DNA of 64,000 bases from CAVSMC01 sp963728935 (GTDB lineage Bacteria; Pseudomonadota; Gammaproteobacteria; Burkholderiales; Casimicrobiaceae). The notes beneath the pieces were generated by a model. The model saw only the letters and a program-made list of their open reading frames with translations, was not told the DNA's origin and searched no databases. Of the stretch, positions 45,766 through 54,409 are shown one piece after another; within the stretch, counting starts at the first letter, position 1; every line of letters starts with the position of its first letter. The position numbers and the translations under genes were made by a program. Location of the stretch: contig CAVSMC010000009.1 of assembly GCA_963728935.1 (NCBI GenBank), positions 62,001-126,000 on the forward strand. Direction: 5' to 3'.

Positions 45766-46735
45766 GTGGATGCTGCCCGAGCACATCGACGATGTGCTGC
45801 CCGACGAGGCCGAGCGGCTCGAATCGCTGCGCCGAACGCTGCTCGACCATTTTCGCTCGCACGGCTATCGGCTCGTGCAGCCGCCGCTGGTCGAGCATCT
45901 CGATTCGCTGTTGACGGGCACCGGACACGACCTCGAGCTGCAGACGTTCAAGGTCGTCGATCCGATGTCGGGGCGGCTGCTCGGCGTGCGCGCCGACATC
46001 ACGCCGCAAGTCGCGCGCATCGACGCGCACTTGCTGAACGAGTCGGGAACGACGCGGCTTTGCTACGCCGGCAGCGTGCTGCGCACGGCACCGACCGGCC
46101 TTGCGCAGTCGCGCGAGGTGGTACAGGTCGGCGCCGAGATCTACGGCGAGCACGCCATCAAGGGCGACGAGGAAGCGATCGGCCTTCTGCTTTCGTCGCT
46201 CGCGGCGGCCGGTGTACGCGGGCTCCATCTCGATCTCGGTCACGTCGGCGTCTATCGGGCCGTCGCGGCCGGCGCGGGCATCAGCGGCAACGGAGAGGAC
46301 AGCGAGCTCTTCGCGGCGCTGCGCGCGAAGGACGTGCCGACGGTGAACGAGCTCGCATCGCGATTGCCGTCGGCATGGCGAAGCGCGCTCACCGCGTTGC
46401 CGACGCTGAACGGACCCGCCGACGAGGTGCTTGCCGACGCCCGCCGGAAGTTGCCGGACACGCCCGCGATCGCCAATGCGCTCGCTGCGCTCGACGCGCT
46501 CGCGCACGCCGCGCAACGGAAGGTCGAAGCGCTGCACATCGATCTCGCCGATTTGCGCGGCTATCATTATCAAAACGGCGCGATCTTCTCCGTGTTCGTC
46601 GCCGGCGCGGCGAACGCGATCGGCAACGGCGGCCGCTACGACGGCATCGGCAAAGCGTTCGGCCGCGCGCGTCCGGCGACCGGGTTCACGCTCGACCTGC
46701 GCCAGCTCGCGGCGCACGTCGCGCGGATGCCGTGA
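45758..46735 (+). CDS. hisZ: ATP phosphoribosyltransferase regulatory subunit
   Basis: 325 aa. It is a HisRS-like fold (LPEHIDDVLPDEAERLESLR; RADITPQVARIDAH; NGGRYDGIGKAFGRARPATG) without an anticodon domain or the full synthetase motifs, which is what HisZ looks like. HisZ partners the short-form HisG in the first step of histidine synthesis. HisG is not in this window. GTG start overlaps the DUF2065 stop. Confidence 0.93.
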   Translation: MRKWMLPEHIDDVLPDEAERLESLRRTLLDHFRSHGYRLVQPPLVEHLDSLLTGTGHDLELQTFKVVDPMSGRLLGVRADITPQVARIDAHLLNESGTTRLCYAGSVLRTAPTGLAQSREVVQVGAEIYGEHAIKGDEEAIGLLLSSLAAAGVRGLHLDLGHVGVYRAVAAGAGISGNGEDSELFAALRAKDVPTVNELASRLPSAWRSALTALPTLNGPADEVLADARRKLPDTPAIANALAALDALAHAAQRKVEALHIDLADLRGYHYQNGAIFSVFVAGAANAIGNGGRYDGIGKAFGRARPATGFTLDLRQLAAHVARMP

Positions 46736-46767
46736 CGCGGCGGCCGGCATAGTCTGAAGGGAGACGC

Positions 46768-48060
46768 ATGGGCAAGAACGTCGTCGTCATCGGCACCCAG
46801 TGGGGCGATGAAGGCAAGGGCAAGATCGTCGACTGGCTGACCGAGCACGCGCGCGGCGTCGTGCGTTTTCAGGGCGGACACAACGCCGGGCACACGCTCG
46901 TCATCAACGGCAAGCGAACGGTGCTGCGGCTCATCCCGTCCGGAATCCTGCGCGAGTCGGTCTCCGTCTACATCGGCAACGGCGTCGTGTTGTCGCCGTC
47001 CGCGCTGCTGCAGGAAATCGGCGAGCTCGAAGGCGCCGGCGTCGAAGTGCGGCAACGGTTGAAGATCTCGCCGGCGTGCCCGCTCGTGCTGCCGTATCAC
47101 GTCGCGCTCGATCAGGCACGCGAAGGCGCGATGGGCGAAGCGAAGATCGGCACGACCGGCCGCGGCATCGGCCCCGCCTACGAGGACAAGGTCGCGCGCC
47201 GCGCGATCCGCCTGCAGGACCTGTTCTATCCGGACCGCTTCAGCGCGAAGCTCGAGTCGCTGCTCGACTATCACAACTTCGTGCTCACGCAATACTTCAA
47301 GCGCGAGCCGGTTCCGCTCGCGAAAACGCGCGACGAGACGCTCGCGCTCGCGCCGCAGTTGGCGCCGATGGTCGCCGACGTCGCCGCGCTGCTGCAAGTC
47401 GCCAGAGCTCGCGGCGAGTCGCTGCTGTTCGAAGGCGCGCAGGGCGCGCTGCTCGACGTCGACCACGGCACCTATCCGTACGTGACGTCTTCGAACTGTC
47501 TCGCCGGCGCCGCCGCTTCCGGCGCCGGCGTGGGCCCGCAGTTCCTCGACTACGTCATCGGCATCGTCAAGGCGTACTCGACCCGTGTCGGCACCGGACC
47601 TTTCCCGACCGAGCTCACCGACGCGATCGGCGCAGGACTCGCCAAGCGCGGCAACGAGTTCGGCTCGGTCACCGGACGGCCGCGCCGCTGCGGCTGGCTC
47701 GACATTCCCGCGCTCAAGCGTTCGCTGCAACTCAATGGCGTCGATGGGCTTTGCATCACCAAGCTCGATGTGCTCGACGGCGTCGATGAGATCAAGATCT
47801 GCACGTCGTACACGGTGAATGGCGCGCCGCTGGCCTTGCTGCCGTCCGGCGCCGACGCCGTGGCCGAATGCAAGCCCGTCTACGAGTCGCTGCGCGGCTG
47901 GAGCGACAGCACCATCGGCATCAAGGACTTCGATGCATTGCCGGCGGCGGCGCGCGCCTACTTGCGCCGCATAGAAGCGTTGACCGGCGTGCCGATCGCG
48001 ATGGTGTCGACCGGAGCGGACCGCACCGAAACCATCGTGCTGCAGCACCCATTCCATTGA
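46768..48060 (+). CDS. purA: Adenylosuccinate synthetase
   Basis: 430 aa, normal length. P-loop GTQWGDEGKGKIVDWL (residues about 8-23), FQGGHNAGHTLV, GTTGRGIGPAYEDK, ANLFEGAQG-type LLFEGAQGALLDVDHGTYP, and the GTP motif near TKLDVLDG. It converts IMP and aspartate to adenylosuccinate with GTP. A conserved neighbour of hisZ and the PRTase gene below. Confidence 0.97.
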   Translation: MGKNVVVIGTQWGDEGKGKIVDWLTEHARGVVRFQGGHNAGHTLVINGKRTVLRLIPSGILRESVSVYIGNGVVLSPSALLQEIGELEGAGVEVRQRLKISPACPLVLPYHVALDQAREGAMGEAKIGTTGRGIGPAYEDKVARRAIRLQDLFYPDRFSAKLESLLDYHNFVLTQYFKREPVPLAKTRDETLALAPQLAPMVADVAALLQVARARGESLLFEGAQGALLDVDHGTYPYVTSSNCLAGAAASGAGVGPQFLDYVIGIVKAYSTRVGTGPFPTELTDAIGAGLAKRGNEFGSVTGRPRRCGWLDIPALKRSLQLNGVDGLCITKLDVLDGVDEIKICTSYTVNGAPLALLPSGADAVAECKPVYESLRGWSDSTIGIKDFDALPAAARAYLRRIEALTGVPIAMVSTGADRTETIVLQHPFH

Positions 48061-48082
48061 CGCTGCGAGCGAGGCGCAACCC

Positions 48083-48601
48083 GTGAACGTGCTCAATGTG
48101 AGCTGGCAACAGTACAACACGCTCGTCGAGCGCCTCGCGCTCAACGTGCACGAGTCGGGCTACGCGTTCAACCAGATCATCTGCATCGCGCGCGGCGGCT
48201 TGCGCGTCGGCGACGTGCTGTCACGCATCTACGAGCTTCCGCTCGCGATCCTGTCGACGCATTCGTATTCGGCGAGCGGCGGCACGATCCGCGGCGAGCT
48301 CGTGATCGCCGAGCACATGACGATGACCGCGCCGCGGCTCGGCGAGCGCGTTCTGCTCGTCGATGACATGGTCGACTCCGGGCACACGCTCGCCGCCGTG
48401 TACGCGGAGCTGCCGAAGCGCTTCCCGCATATTTCCGCGCTCAAGTCCGCCGTCGTCTGGTGGAAGGCGTGCTCGGTGTTCAAGCCCGACTATCACGTCG
48501 CCTATCTCGCCGACAATCCGTGGATCAACCAGCCGTTCGAGGTCTACGACAAGCTGCGTCCGGCCAATTTGAAATCGCGGCTCGCCGCCGCCGAAGCGTG
48601 A
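48083..48601 (+). CDS. Phosphoribosyltransferase, hypoxanthine/xanthine-guanine type
   Basis: 172 aa. The PRPP-binding motif VLLVDDMVDSGHTLA (about residues 91-105) is intact, along with IICIARGGLRVGDVLSRI, where the substrate loop lies. Close relatives next to purA are annotated as PRTases of purine salvage; the exact base used is not certain. The start is a GTG 22 bases after purA. Confidence 0.87.
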   Translation: MNVLNVSWQQYNTLVERLALNVHESGYAFNQIICIARGGLRVGDVLSRIYELPLAILSTHSYSASGGTIRGELVIAEHMTMTAPRLGERVLLVDDMVDSGHTLAAVYAELPKRFPHISALKSAVVWWKACSVFKPDYHVAYLADNPWINQPFEVYDKLRPANLKSRLAAAEA

Positions 48602-48748
48602 CCCGGTTGCGATGGGCGCGCGGTCGATGCGCTCGTTCGCGCGACGAGCATCGTATTACGACGGCGATGAAATGCTGCCGAAGCGCGGCGAGTGACCGAG
48701 CTGCAGGTGAGCTCCGCGGGAGACTTTGCCGTCGTTCGCGCAGTCGAA

Positions 48749-48835
48749 TGGTGCCCAGGAAAGGACTCGAACCTTCACAGTCTTGCGACCGCTAGGACCT
48801 GAACCTAGTGCGTCTACCAATTCCGCCACCTGGGC
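48749..48835 (-). tRNA. tRNA-Leu (anticodon CAG)
   Basis: Read on the minus strand, the 87 bases fold as a class II tRNA. The acceptor stem is GCCCAGG / CCTGGGC with encoded CCA. The D-arm is GGCGGAATTGGTAGACGC. The anticodon stem-loop is CTAGG-TTCAGGT-CCTAG, giving CAG. The variable arm is long (GTC-GCAA-GAC) and the T-arm holds TTCGAGT. It decodes CTG, the commonest Leu codon here. It lies antisense to the surrounding + strand genes, between the PRTase and rnr. The 147 bases between the PRTase stop and this gene hold nothing I recognise. Confidence 0.97.
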
Positions 48836-48849
48836 GACCGCAACCCAAA

Positions 48850-48878
48850 AGTGTACTTTCGGCGCTATTCCTTGTCAA
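48850..48878 (-). promoter_or_regulatory. Promoter of tRNA-Leu(CAG)
   Basis: On the minus strand a consensus -35 TTGACA (48873-48878) and a -10 TACACT (48850-48855) are exactly 17 bases apart, and the -10 ends 14 bases before the tRNA 5' end. This leaves a very short 5' leader. It is the best sigma-70 promoter in the window and it overlaps the earliest possible start of rnr. Confidence 0.75.
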
Positions 48879-48976
48879 AAAAGACTCCTTACCCGAAAAC
48901 TGCGCGCAGTCGCTCGAAGCAGCGCGCCGTGGCGCTCGACGATCGACGCGCAGCCCACGCCGCGGGCGCGACGGCA

Positions 48977-51160
48977 ATGCGACGCGCGCGCGACGGCGAC
49001 GAGCCCACGATCCCTTCGCGCGCCGACATTCTGCAAACGCTTCGCGACGCGCCGCTGACGCCCGCCGAGCTCGCGCGCGCGCTTCATGTCGGCCGCGACG
49101 CGTGCGATGCGCTGTTCGGCCGGATCGCCGCAATGGAGCGCGACGGCCAGCTGCTCGCGAACCGCAAAGGCGAGCTCCTCGTCGTCGCCAAGCTCGATCT
49201 CGCCACCGGTACCGTGCAGGGACACCCGGACGGCTTCGGCTTCCTCGTGCCCGACGACGGCTCGGCGGATCTGTTCCTCAACCCGCGCGAGATGCACAAG
49301 GTGCTGCACGGCGACCGCGCAGCGGTGCGACAAACCGGTATCGACCGACGCGGCCGGCGCGAAGGCGAGATCGTCGACGTTCTCGAGCGCGCCAATCAAA
49401 CGGTGGTCGGACGGCTGCACGAAGAGCGCGGCATCGTATTCGTCGTCGCCGAGAACCGGCGCATCAATCAGGACCTGCTCGTCGCGCCGTCCGATCGCGG
49501 CACGGCGAAGAACGGCGATGTCGTCGTCGTCGAGATCGTCGAGCAGCCGTCGGCGCAGCGAGAAGCGATCGCCAAAGTCGTCGAGGTGCTCGGCGCGTAC
49601 ACCGATCCGGGCATGGAGATCGAGATCGCGCTTCGCAAGCACGACCTGCCGTTCGAGTTCTCGCTTTCCGCGCGCAAGCAGGCGGCCAAGCTGCCGGCCG
49701 ACGTGCGCGACGAAGATCGCGACGGACGCGTCGATCTCACGTCGCTTCCGCTGGTCACGATCGACGGCGAGACGGCGAAGGACTTCGACGATGCCGTCTA
49801 CTGCGAGCGCAAGGGCAAAGGCTGGCGGCTCGTCGTCGCGATCGCCGACGTTTCGCACTACGTGAAGGATGCCGATGCGCTCGATCGCGATGCGCGCGAG
49901 CGCGGCACGTCGGTCTATTTTCCGCGTCGCGTGATCCCGATGCTTCCGGAAGCGCTGTCGAACGAGCTGTGCTCGCTCAAGCCCGACGTCGACCGGCTTT
50001 GCATGGTCTGCGACATGGACGTCGGCGCAACCGGTGCGATCAAGAAGTACCGTTTCTACCGCGCCATCATGCATTCGACGGCACGGCTCACGTATACGCA
50101 GGTGTGGCAATGGCTGTCCGATCCGGCGGGCGTTCCCGCCGAACGGCGCGCGCTGCAGCCGCAGCTCGCGAACCTCCACACCTTGTACAAGGCGCTTGCC
50201 GCCGCGCGCGAGAAGCGGGGCGCGATCGATTTCGACACCGTCGAGATGCAGCTCGAGTTCGACGTGCGAGGCAAGATCGTGCGCGTCGTGCCGCTCGCGC
50301 GCAACGACGCGCATCGACTGATCGAGGAGTGCATGCTCGCCGCGAACGTGTGCACGGCGCAGTTCCTCGCGGAGCACAAGCAGCCGGCGCTCTACCGCGT
50401 GCACGAAGGGCCGCCGCCGGACAAGCTTGCGGCGTTGAAGGAATTTCTCGGCGGCTGCGGCCTCACGCTCGGAGGCGGCGACGATCCGACCGCATCGGAC
50501 TACGCGCAGCTGCTGCTCAAGATCAAGGACCGTCCCGACTACGCGCTGCTGCAGACGGTGCTGCTGCGCTCGCTGTCGCAGGCACAGTACCGGCCCGAGA
50601 ATGTCGGCCACTTCGGCCTTTCGTACGAGGCGTACGCGCACTTCACCTCGCCGATCCGCCGCTATCCGGACCTTCTCGTGCACCGCGCGATCAAAGCGGT
50701 TCTCGATCGTCGCACATACCAGCCGAGCGCCACGTCGTGGCAGGAGCTCGGCGTGCATTGCTCGCTCACGGAGCGCAGAGCCGACGACGCGTCGCGCGAC
50801 GTCGAGAGCTGGCTCAAGTGCTATTTCATGCAGGACAAGGTCGGTGAAACGTTCGCGGGCACCGTCAGCGGCGTCGCGAGCTTCGGCATTTTCGTCACGC
50901 TCGACGGGCTCGGCATCGACGGCCTCGTGCATATCACGGAGCTCGGTCGCGACTACTTCCTGTTCGATAACGTGCGCCACGCGCTCGTCGGCGAGCGCAG
51001 CGGGCGCGTATTTCAACTCGCGAGCCGCGTGAATGTTGTCGTGGCACGTGTCGACTTGGAGTCTACAAAGATCGATTTCACGCTGGCCAACGACGGCGTG
51101 GCTTCCGACGCTTCGCCCGCCCGGGGTGTCGTGCCGCGCGCCGGCCCCCGGCGCGGATGA
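48977..51160 (+). CDS. rnr: Ribonuclease R
   Basis: 727 aa from the start used. Order: winged-helix start IPSRADILQTLRDAPLTPAE, cold-shock domains (GTVQGHPDGFGFLVPDDGSA), RNB catalytic domain with TIDGETAKDFDDAVYCE and IADVSHYVKDADALD, then a C-terminal S1 domain (FAGTVSGVASFGIFVTLDGL). It is a processive 3'-5' exonuclease for structured RNA. Reading could begin at a GTG at 48851, but that codon lies in the -10 of the opposing tRNA promoter and the first 30 codons have low-GC third positions. ATG 48977 leaves an N-terminus as long as that of known RNase R. A TTG at 48872 is another option. No rlmB follows. Confidence 0.93.
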   Translation: MRRARDGDEPTIPSRADILQTLRDAPLTPAELARALHVGRDACDALFGRIAAMERDGQLLANRKGELLVVAKLDLATGTVQGHPDGFGFLVPDDGSADLFLNPREMHKVLHGDRAAVRQTGIDRRGRREGEIVDVLERANQTVVGRLHEERGIVFVVAENRRINQDLLVAPSDRGTAKNGDVVVVEIVEQPSAQREAIAKVVEVLGAYTDPGMEIEIALRKHDLPFEFSLSARKQAAKLPADVRDEDRDGRVDLTSLPLVTIDGETAKDFDDAVYCERKGKGWRLVVAIADVSHYVKDADALDRDARERGTSVYFPRRVIPMLPEALSNELCSLKPDVDRLCMVCDMDVGATGAIKKYRFYRAIMHSTARLTYTQVWQWLSDPAGVPAERRALQPQLANLHTLYKALAAAREKRGAIDFDTVEMQLEFDVRGKIVRVVPLARNDAHRLIEECMLAANVCTAQFLAEHKQPALYRVHEGPPPDKLAALKEFLGGCGLTLGGGDDPTASDYAQLLLKIKDRPDYALLQTVLLRSLSQAQYRPENVGHFGLSYEAYAHFTSPIRRYPDLLVHRAIKAVLDRRTYQPSATSWQELGVHCSLTERRADDASRDVESWLKCYFMQDKVGETFAGTVSGVASFGIFVTLDGLGIDGLVHITELGRDYFLFDNVRHALVGERSGRVFQLASRVNVVVARVDLESTKIDFTLANDGVASDASPARGVVPRAGPRRG

Positions 51161-51266
51161 CCGCCGGTCGGGCCTTTGTGTGCACTGCAACATCGTTGCG
51201 GCCGAAAGCGTAAAATAGGCGGCTTGTCCGTCGCTTGCGGCCCGGTCCGCTCGCCGCACCCCACGC

Positions 51267-52469
51267 ATGTACATCGGAACTCCGCTATCTTCCTCCGCCA
51301 CCCGAATCATGCTGCTCGGCAGCGGCGAGCTCGGCAAGGAAGTGATCATTTCGCTGCAACGTCTGGGTGTCGAAACGATCGCCGTCGACCGCTACTCCAA
51401 TGCGCCGGGGCACCATGTCGCGCATCGGGCGCACGTCATTGCGATGACCGACGCGGCCGCGTTGCGCCGGCTCATCGATCAGGAGCGGCCGCTGCTCGTC
51501 GTCCCCGAGATCGAAGCGATCGCCACCGACGTCCTGGTCGAAGTCGAGCGCGAACGCATCACGCGCGTCATTCCGACCGCGCGCGCCGTGCAGCTCACGA
51601 TGAACCGCGAAGGCATTCGCCGTCTCGCCGCCGAAACGCTCGGACTGCCGACGTCGCCGTATCGTTTCGCCGACACGATCGAGGCGCTGCGCAGCGCCAT
51701 CGAGAGCAAGGGCGGTATCGGGTATCCGTGCGTCGTGAAGCCGGTGATGTCGTCTTCGGGCAAGGGACAGACGGTGGCGCGCAGCGCCGTCGACATTCCC
51801 GCCGCGTGGCAGTACGCCGAGAGCGCCGCGCGCGTTCGCGGCAGTCGCGTCATCGTCGAGGGCTTCATCGATTTCGAGTACGAGATCACGCTGCTCACCG
51901 TGCGCGCCGCCGACGACAGCGGCGAAATCGGCACGCACTTCTGCGCGCCGATCGGCCACAAGCAGCTCAACGGCGACTATGTCGAATCCTGGCAACCGCA
52001 GCCGATGTCGGCGGCTGCGCTCGCGCGCGCGCAGCAGATCGCCGGCAAGGTGACGGACGAGCTGGGCGGCGTCGGGATCTTCGGCGTCGAGCTCTTCGTG
52101 CGCGGCGATGCCGTCTGGTTCTCCGAAGTGAGCCCGCGGCCGCACGACACGGGCATGGTGACGTTGTGCACGCAGGTGCAGAGCGAATTCGATCTTCATG
52201 CGCGTGCGATCCTTGGTCTGCCGGTCGACGTATCGCTGCGCAATCCCGGCGCGTCGGCCGTGATCTACGGCGGCGTCGACGCGCGCGGCATCAAGTACGA
52301 TGAAATTGCGCACGCGCTTGCCGTACCGCAATCCGACCTGCGGCTGTTCGGCAAGCCCGAGGCGTACAAAAAGCGCCGGATGGGCGTCGCGCTTGCGACC
52401 GCCGCCGACATCGACACGGCACGCGCGCGTGCCGTCGAATGCGCGCGGCGAGTGAAGCCGCACACCTGA
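51267..52469 (+). CDS. purT: Formate-dependent phosphoribosylglycinamide formyltransferase
   Basis: 400 aa, the usual length. It opens MYIGTPLSSSATRIMLLGSG with ELGKEVIISLQRLGVETIAV. ATP-grasp segments follow: YPCVVKPVMSSSGKGQTVAR, VEGFIDFEYEITLLTVRA, GVFGVELFV-like GIFGVELFVRGDAVWFSEVS and PRPHDTGMVT. It makes FGAR from GAR using formate and ATP. A TAAAAT -10 at 51211-51216 may give it its own promoter; rnr ends 106 bases upstream. Confidence 0.96.
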   Translation: MYIGTPLSSSATRIMLLGSGELGKEVIISLQRLGVETIAVDRYSNAPGHHVAHRAHVIAMTDAAALRRLIDQERPLLVVPEIEAIATDVLVEVERERITRVIPTARAVQLTMNREGIRRLAAETLGLPTSPYRFADTIEALRSAIESKGGIGYPCVVKPVMSSSGKGQTVARSAVDIPAAWQYAESAARVRGSRVIVEGFIDFEYEITLLTVRAADDSGEIGTHFCAPIGHKQLNGDYVESWQPQPMSAAALARAQQIAGKVTDELGGVGIFGVELFVRGDAVWFSEVSPRPHDTGMVTLCTQVQSEFDLHARAILGLPVDVSLRNPGASAVIYGGVDARGIKYDEIAHALAVPQSDLRLFGKPEAYKKRRMGVALATAADIDTARARAVECARRVKPHT

Positions 52470-52488
52470 ATTCGATCGCTCCATCGCC

Positions 52489-53331
52489 GTGACCGACCTC
52501 GTGCTGCAGGCTCCGGTGATTGGCACGGCGGAGCTCAAGGCGATCGTCGCGCTCGCCGGCGCTCGCGGACTGTTCGAGCTCGACGGGGGTGCCGAGCAGG
52601 CGTACCGGCTGCCGCGGATCCAGTCGCGCTCGGGTGTCGCCGAATTCTGCGCGGCCGCCGCGCTCGACTACGCGTTCGTTCCCGGAGACTGGACGCGAGA
52701 GCGCGTGCGCGTCGTCGCGCTGGACATGGATTCGACGCTGATCACGATCGAGTGCATCGATGAAATCGCCGACTTCCTCGGCATCAAGCCGCAGGTCGCC
52801 GAGATCACGGCGCGGGCGATGCGCGGCGAGATCGACTTCCGTGAAAGCCTCGTTCGCCGCGTCGCGCTGCTGGCGGGTCTCCCGGCGAGCGCGCTCGATC
52901 GCATCTATAGCGAGCGACTTCGCCTCTCGCCCGGCGCCGAACGCATGCTCGGCGGCTTCAAGACGGCGGGCGCGCGGACGATGCTCGTCTCGAGCGGGTT
53001 CACCTTCTTCAGCGACCGACTGCGTCCGTGGCTCGACTTCGACGAATCGGTCGCCAACGTTCTCGAGATCGTCGACGGCACGTTGACGGGCCGCATCGCG
53101 GGCGCGATCGTCGACGAGCACGTGAAGGCACAACGAGTCGCGGCAATGCGCGCGCGCTATGCGGGTAACGACGGCCTCGTCGTTGCGGTCGGCGACGGCG
53201 CAAACGACTTACCGATGCTCGAGCAGGCGGATCTGTCGGTCGCGTACCGCGCGAAGCCGATCGTCCGCGCGCACGCGAGTTGCGCGGTGAACTACTGCGG
53301 GCTCGACGCGGTGCTCAATCTGTTCGCGTGA
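52489..53331 (+). CDS. serB: Phosphoserine phosphatase SerB
   Basis: 280 aa. HAD motifs: DMDSTLI (residues about 79-85, first Asp is the nucleophile), SSGFTFFSDRL, and GDGANDLPMLEQADLSVAYR. An N-terminal ACT-like segment precedes the HAD domain. It performs the last step of serine synthesis. The start is a GTG 19 bases after purT. Its stop is the last base before the palindromic repeat. Confidence 0.95.
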   Translation: MTDLVLQAPVIGTAELKAIVALAGARGLFELDGGAEQAYRLPRIQSRSGVAEFCAAAALDYAFVPGDWTRERVRVVALDMDSTLITIECIDEIADFLGIKPQVAEITARAMRGEIDFRESLVRRVALLAGLPASALDRIYSERLRLSPGAERMLGGFKTAGARTMLVSSGFTFFSDRLRPWLDFDESVANVLEIVDGTLTGRIAGAIVDEHVKAQRVAAMRARYAGNDGLVVAVGDGANDLPMLEQADLSVAYRAKPIVRAHASCAVNYCGLDAVLNLFA

Positions 53332-53410
53332 GAAATTAGGGTCAGACTCGACTTTTCGGAAATTAGGGTCAGACTCGACTTTTCGAAAAGTCGAGTCTGA
53401 CCCTAATTTC
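53332..53410. repeat. 27-bp repeat: two direct copies and one inverted copy
   Basis: Two identical 27-base units, 53332-53358 and 53359-53385, each start GAAATTAGGGTCAGACTCG. A third, inverted copy (53384-53410) shares the central TTTCGAAA with the second, so the last two form a perfect hairpin with almost no loop. It begins on the base after the serB stop and ends 15 bases before the convergent MAPEG gene stop. It could act as a bidirectional terminator. The sequence resembles small mobile REP-like repeats I recall from related bacteria, but this cannot be checked here. Confidence 0.85.
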
Positions 53411-53425
53411 GGCGGCCGCGATTTC

Positions 53426-53839
53426 TCAGCGCAGCGCAAGGCGCGCGAACGCCCAAAGGTTCCAGACGGCGAGCACGACGAGCGTTACCCATGTGATGCC
53501 CGCACCCCAGAAGCGGCCGGGCGAGCTTCCGGCGGTGCGGCTCAAGCCGTGCGCGTGCAGCAGACGACCAACGATCAACGCCATGCCGCAACCGTGTAGC
53601 AGCAGCGACGGCGCGCGATTCAACTCCGCGACCAGCATCAGCAAGAGCACCGACGGCACCCACTCGACGGCATTCGCATGCGCGCGAACGGCGCGGGCGA
53701 GCCCGGCGTGGCCTCCGTCGCCGATCCCGATGCGCTCCTTGTAGCGCAGCCGGGAAATCGGGACCGCGAGCACGAGCAGCCACAACGCCATCAGCGCTGC
53801 GTAGAACGCGGTGATCGCCGGAAGCGGCGGCGGCATCAT
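53426..53839 (-). CDS. MAPEG family membrane protein
   Basis: 137 aa with four membrane helices (ITAFYAALMALWLLVLAVPI; VEWVPSVLLLMLVAELNRAP; LHGCGMALIVGRLLHAHGLS; GAGITWVTLVVLAVWNLWAF). MAPEG signature parts are RAVRAHANAVEWVP and GRLLHAHG. MAPEG proteins include glutathione S-transferases and eicosanoid enzymes; bacterial members (YecN-like) have unknown roles. It is the last gene of the minus-strand isc cluster, 9 bases after iscX. Confidence 0.87.
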   Translation of the reverse strand: MMPPPLPAITAFYAALMALWLLVLAVPISRLRYKERIGIGDGGHAGLARAVRAHANAVEWVPSVLLLMLVAELNRAPSLLLHGCGMALIVGRLLHAHGLSRTAGSSPGRFWGAGITWVTLVVLAVWNLWAFARLALR

Positions 53840-53848
53840 GACCGTCGG

Positions 53849-54055
53849 CTACTCGTCGTCGAAATCGGATTCGTCCATCCACGCCATCTGGATCGCCTCG
53901 AGGATCTTCTCGCCCGAATGCTTCGGATCATCGTCGAAGCCGGGCAGCGCTCGCACCCAGTTGAACAGGTCGGTGAACAGAACCGTCTTCGGATCGACGT
54001 CCGGATGCGCGTCCGCCAGCGCGATCGCGATCTCGCGGGTATCGGTCCATTTCAT
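53849..54055 (-). CDS. iscX: Fe-S assembly protein IscX
   Basis: 68 aa (E. coli 66). MKWTDTREIAIALADAHPDV and DLFNWVRALPGFDDDPKHSG then a very acidic end are classic for IscX, a small iron-binding adaptor that modulates IscS. The start overlaps the ferredoxin stop as ATGA; a longer reading into fdx is not real. Confidence 0.95.
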   Translation of the reverse strand: MKWTDTREIAIALADAHPDVDPKTVLFTDLFNWVRALPGFDDDPKHSGEKILEAIQMAWMDESDFDDE

Positions 54056-54390
54056 TTCCGCTCCTTCGCGAAGTTGATCGTGTACTTGGGAATTTCGATG
54101 ACGAGGCGCTCGTCGCCGACCTTCGCCTGGCACGACAGCCGCGACTGCGGCGTGAGCCCCCAGGCGCGGTCGAGCAGGTCATCCTCGTCCTCGGACGACG
54201 GCTCGAGCGAATTGAAGCCTTCGCGAACGATCACGTGGCACGTCGTGCACGCGCACGACTTCTCGCATGCGTGCTCGATCTCGACGCCGTTGTTGAGCAG
54301 CGTGTCGCAAATCGACACGCCGGTGCGCGCGTCGATCGTCTTGCCGTCGGGCGCAAGCTCCGCGTGCGGAAGGACGACGAGCTCAGGCAT
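54052..54390 (-). CDS. fdx: ISC-system 2Fe-2S ferredoxin
   Basis: 112 aa. Cluster ligands C42, C48 and C51 in ACEKSCACTTCHVIV (extra C46), and C87 in SRLSCQAK. It supplies electrons to IscU/IscS during cluster assembly. 19 bases downstream of hscA; coupled to iscX. Confidence 0.96.
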   Translation of the reverse strand: MPELVVLPHAELAPDGKTIDARTGVSICDTLLNNGVEIEHACEKSCACTTCHVIVREGFNSLEPSSEDEDDLLDRAWGLTPQSRLSCQAKVGDERLVIEIPKYTINFAKERK

Positions 54391-54409
54391 CGCGCCGGTC
54401 GAATCGCCG

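Noticed and set aside
53332..53410. Repeat cluster after serB as a CRISPR array
   Set aside because: The units are adjacent with no spacers and one is inverted, so it is not a CRISPR.
53209..53439. Minus-strand 76-codon frame over the end of serB and the repeat
   Set aside because: Its repeated residues come only from translating the 27-bp repeats, and the rest is antisense to serB.
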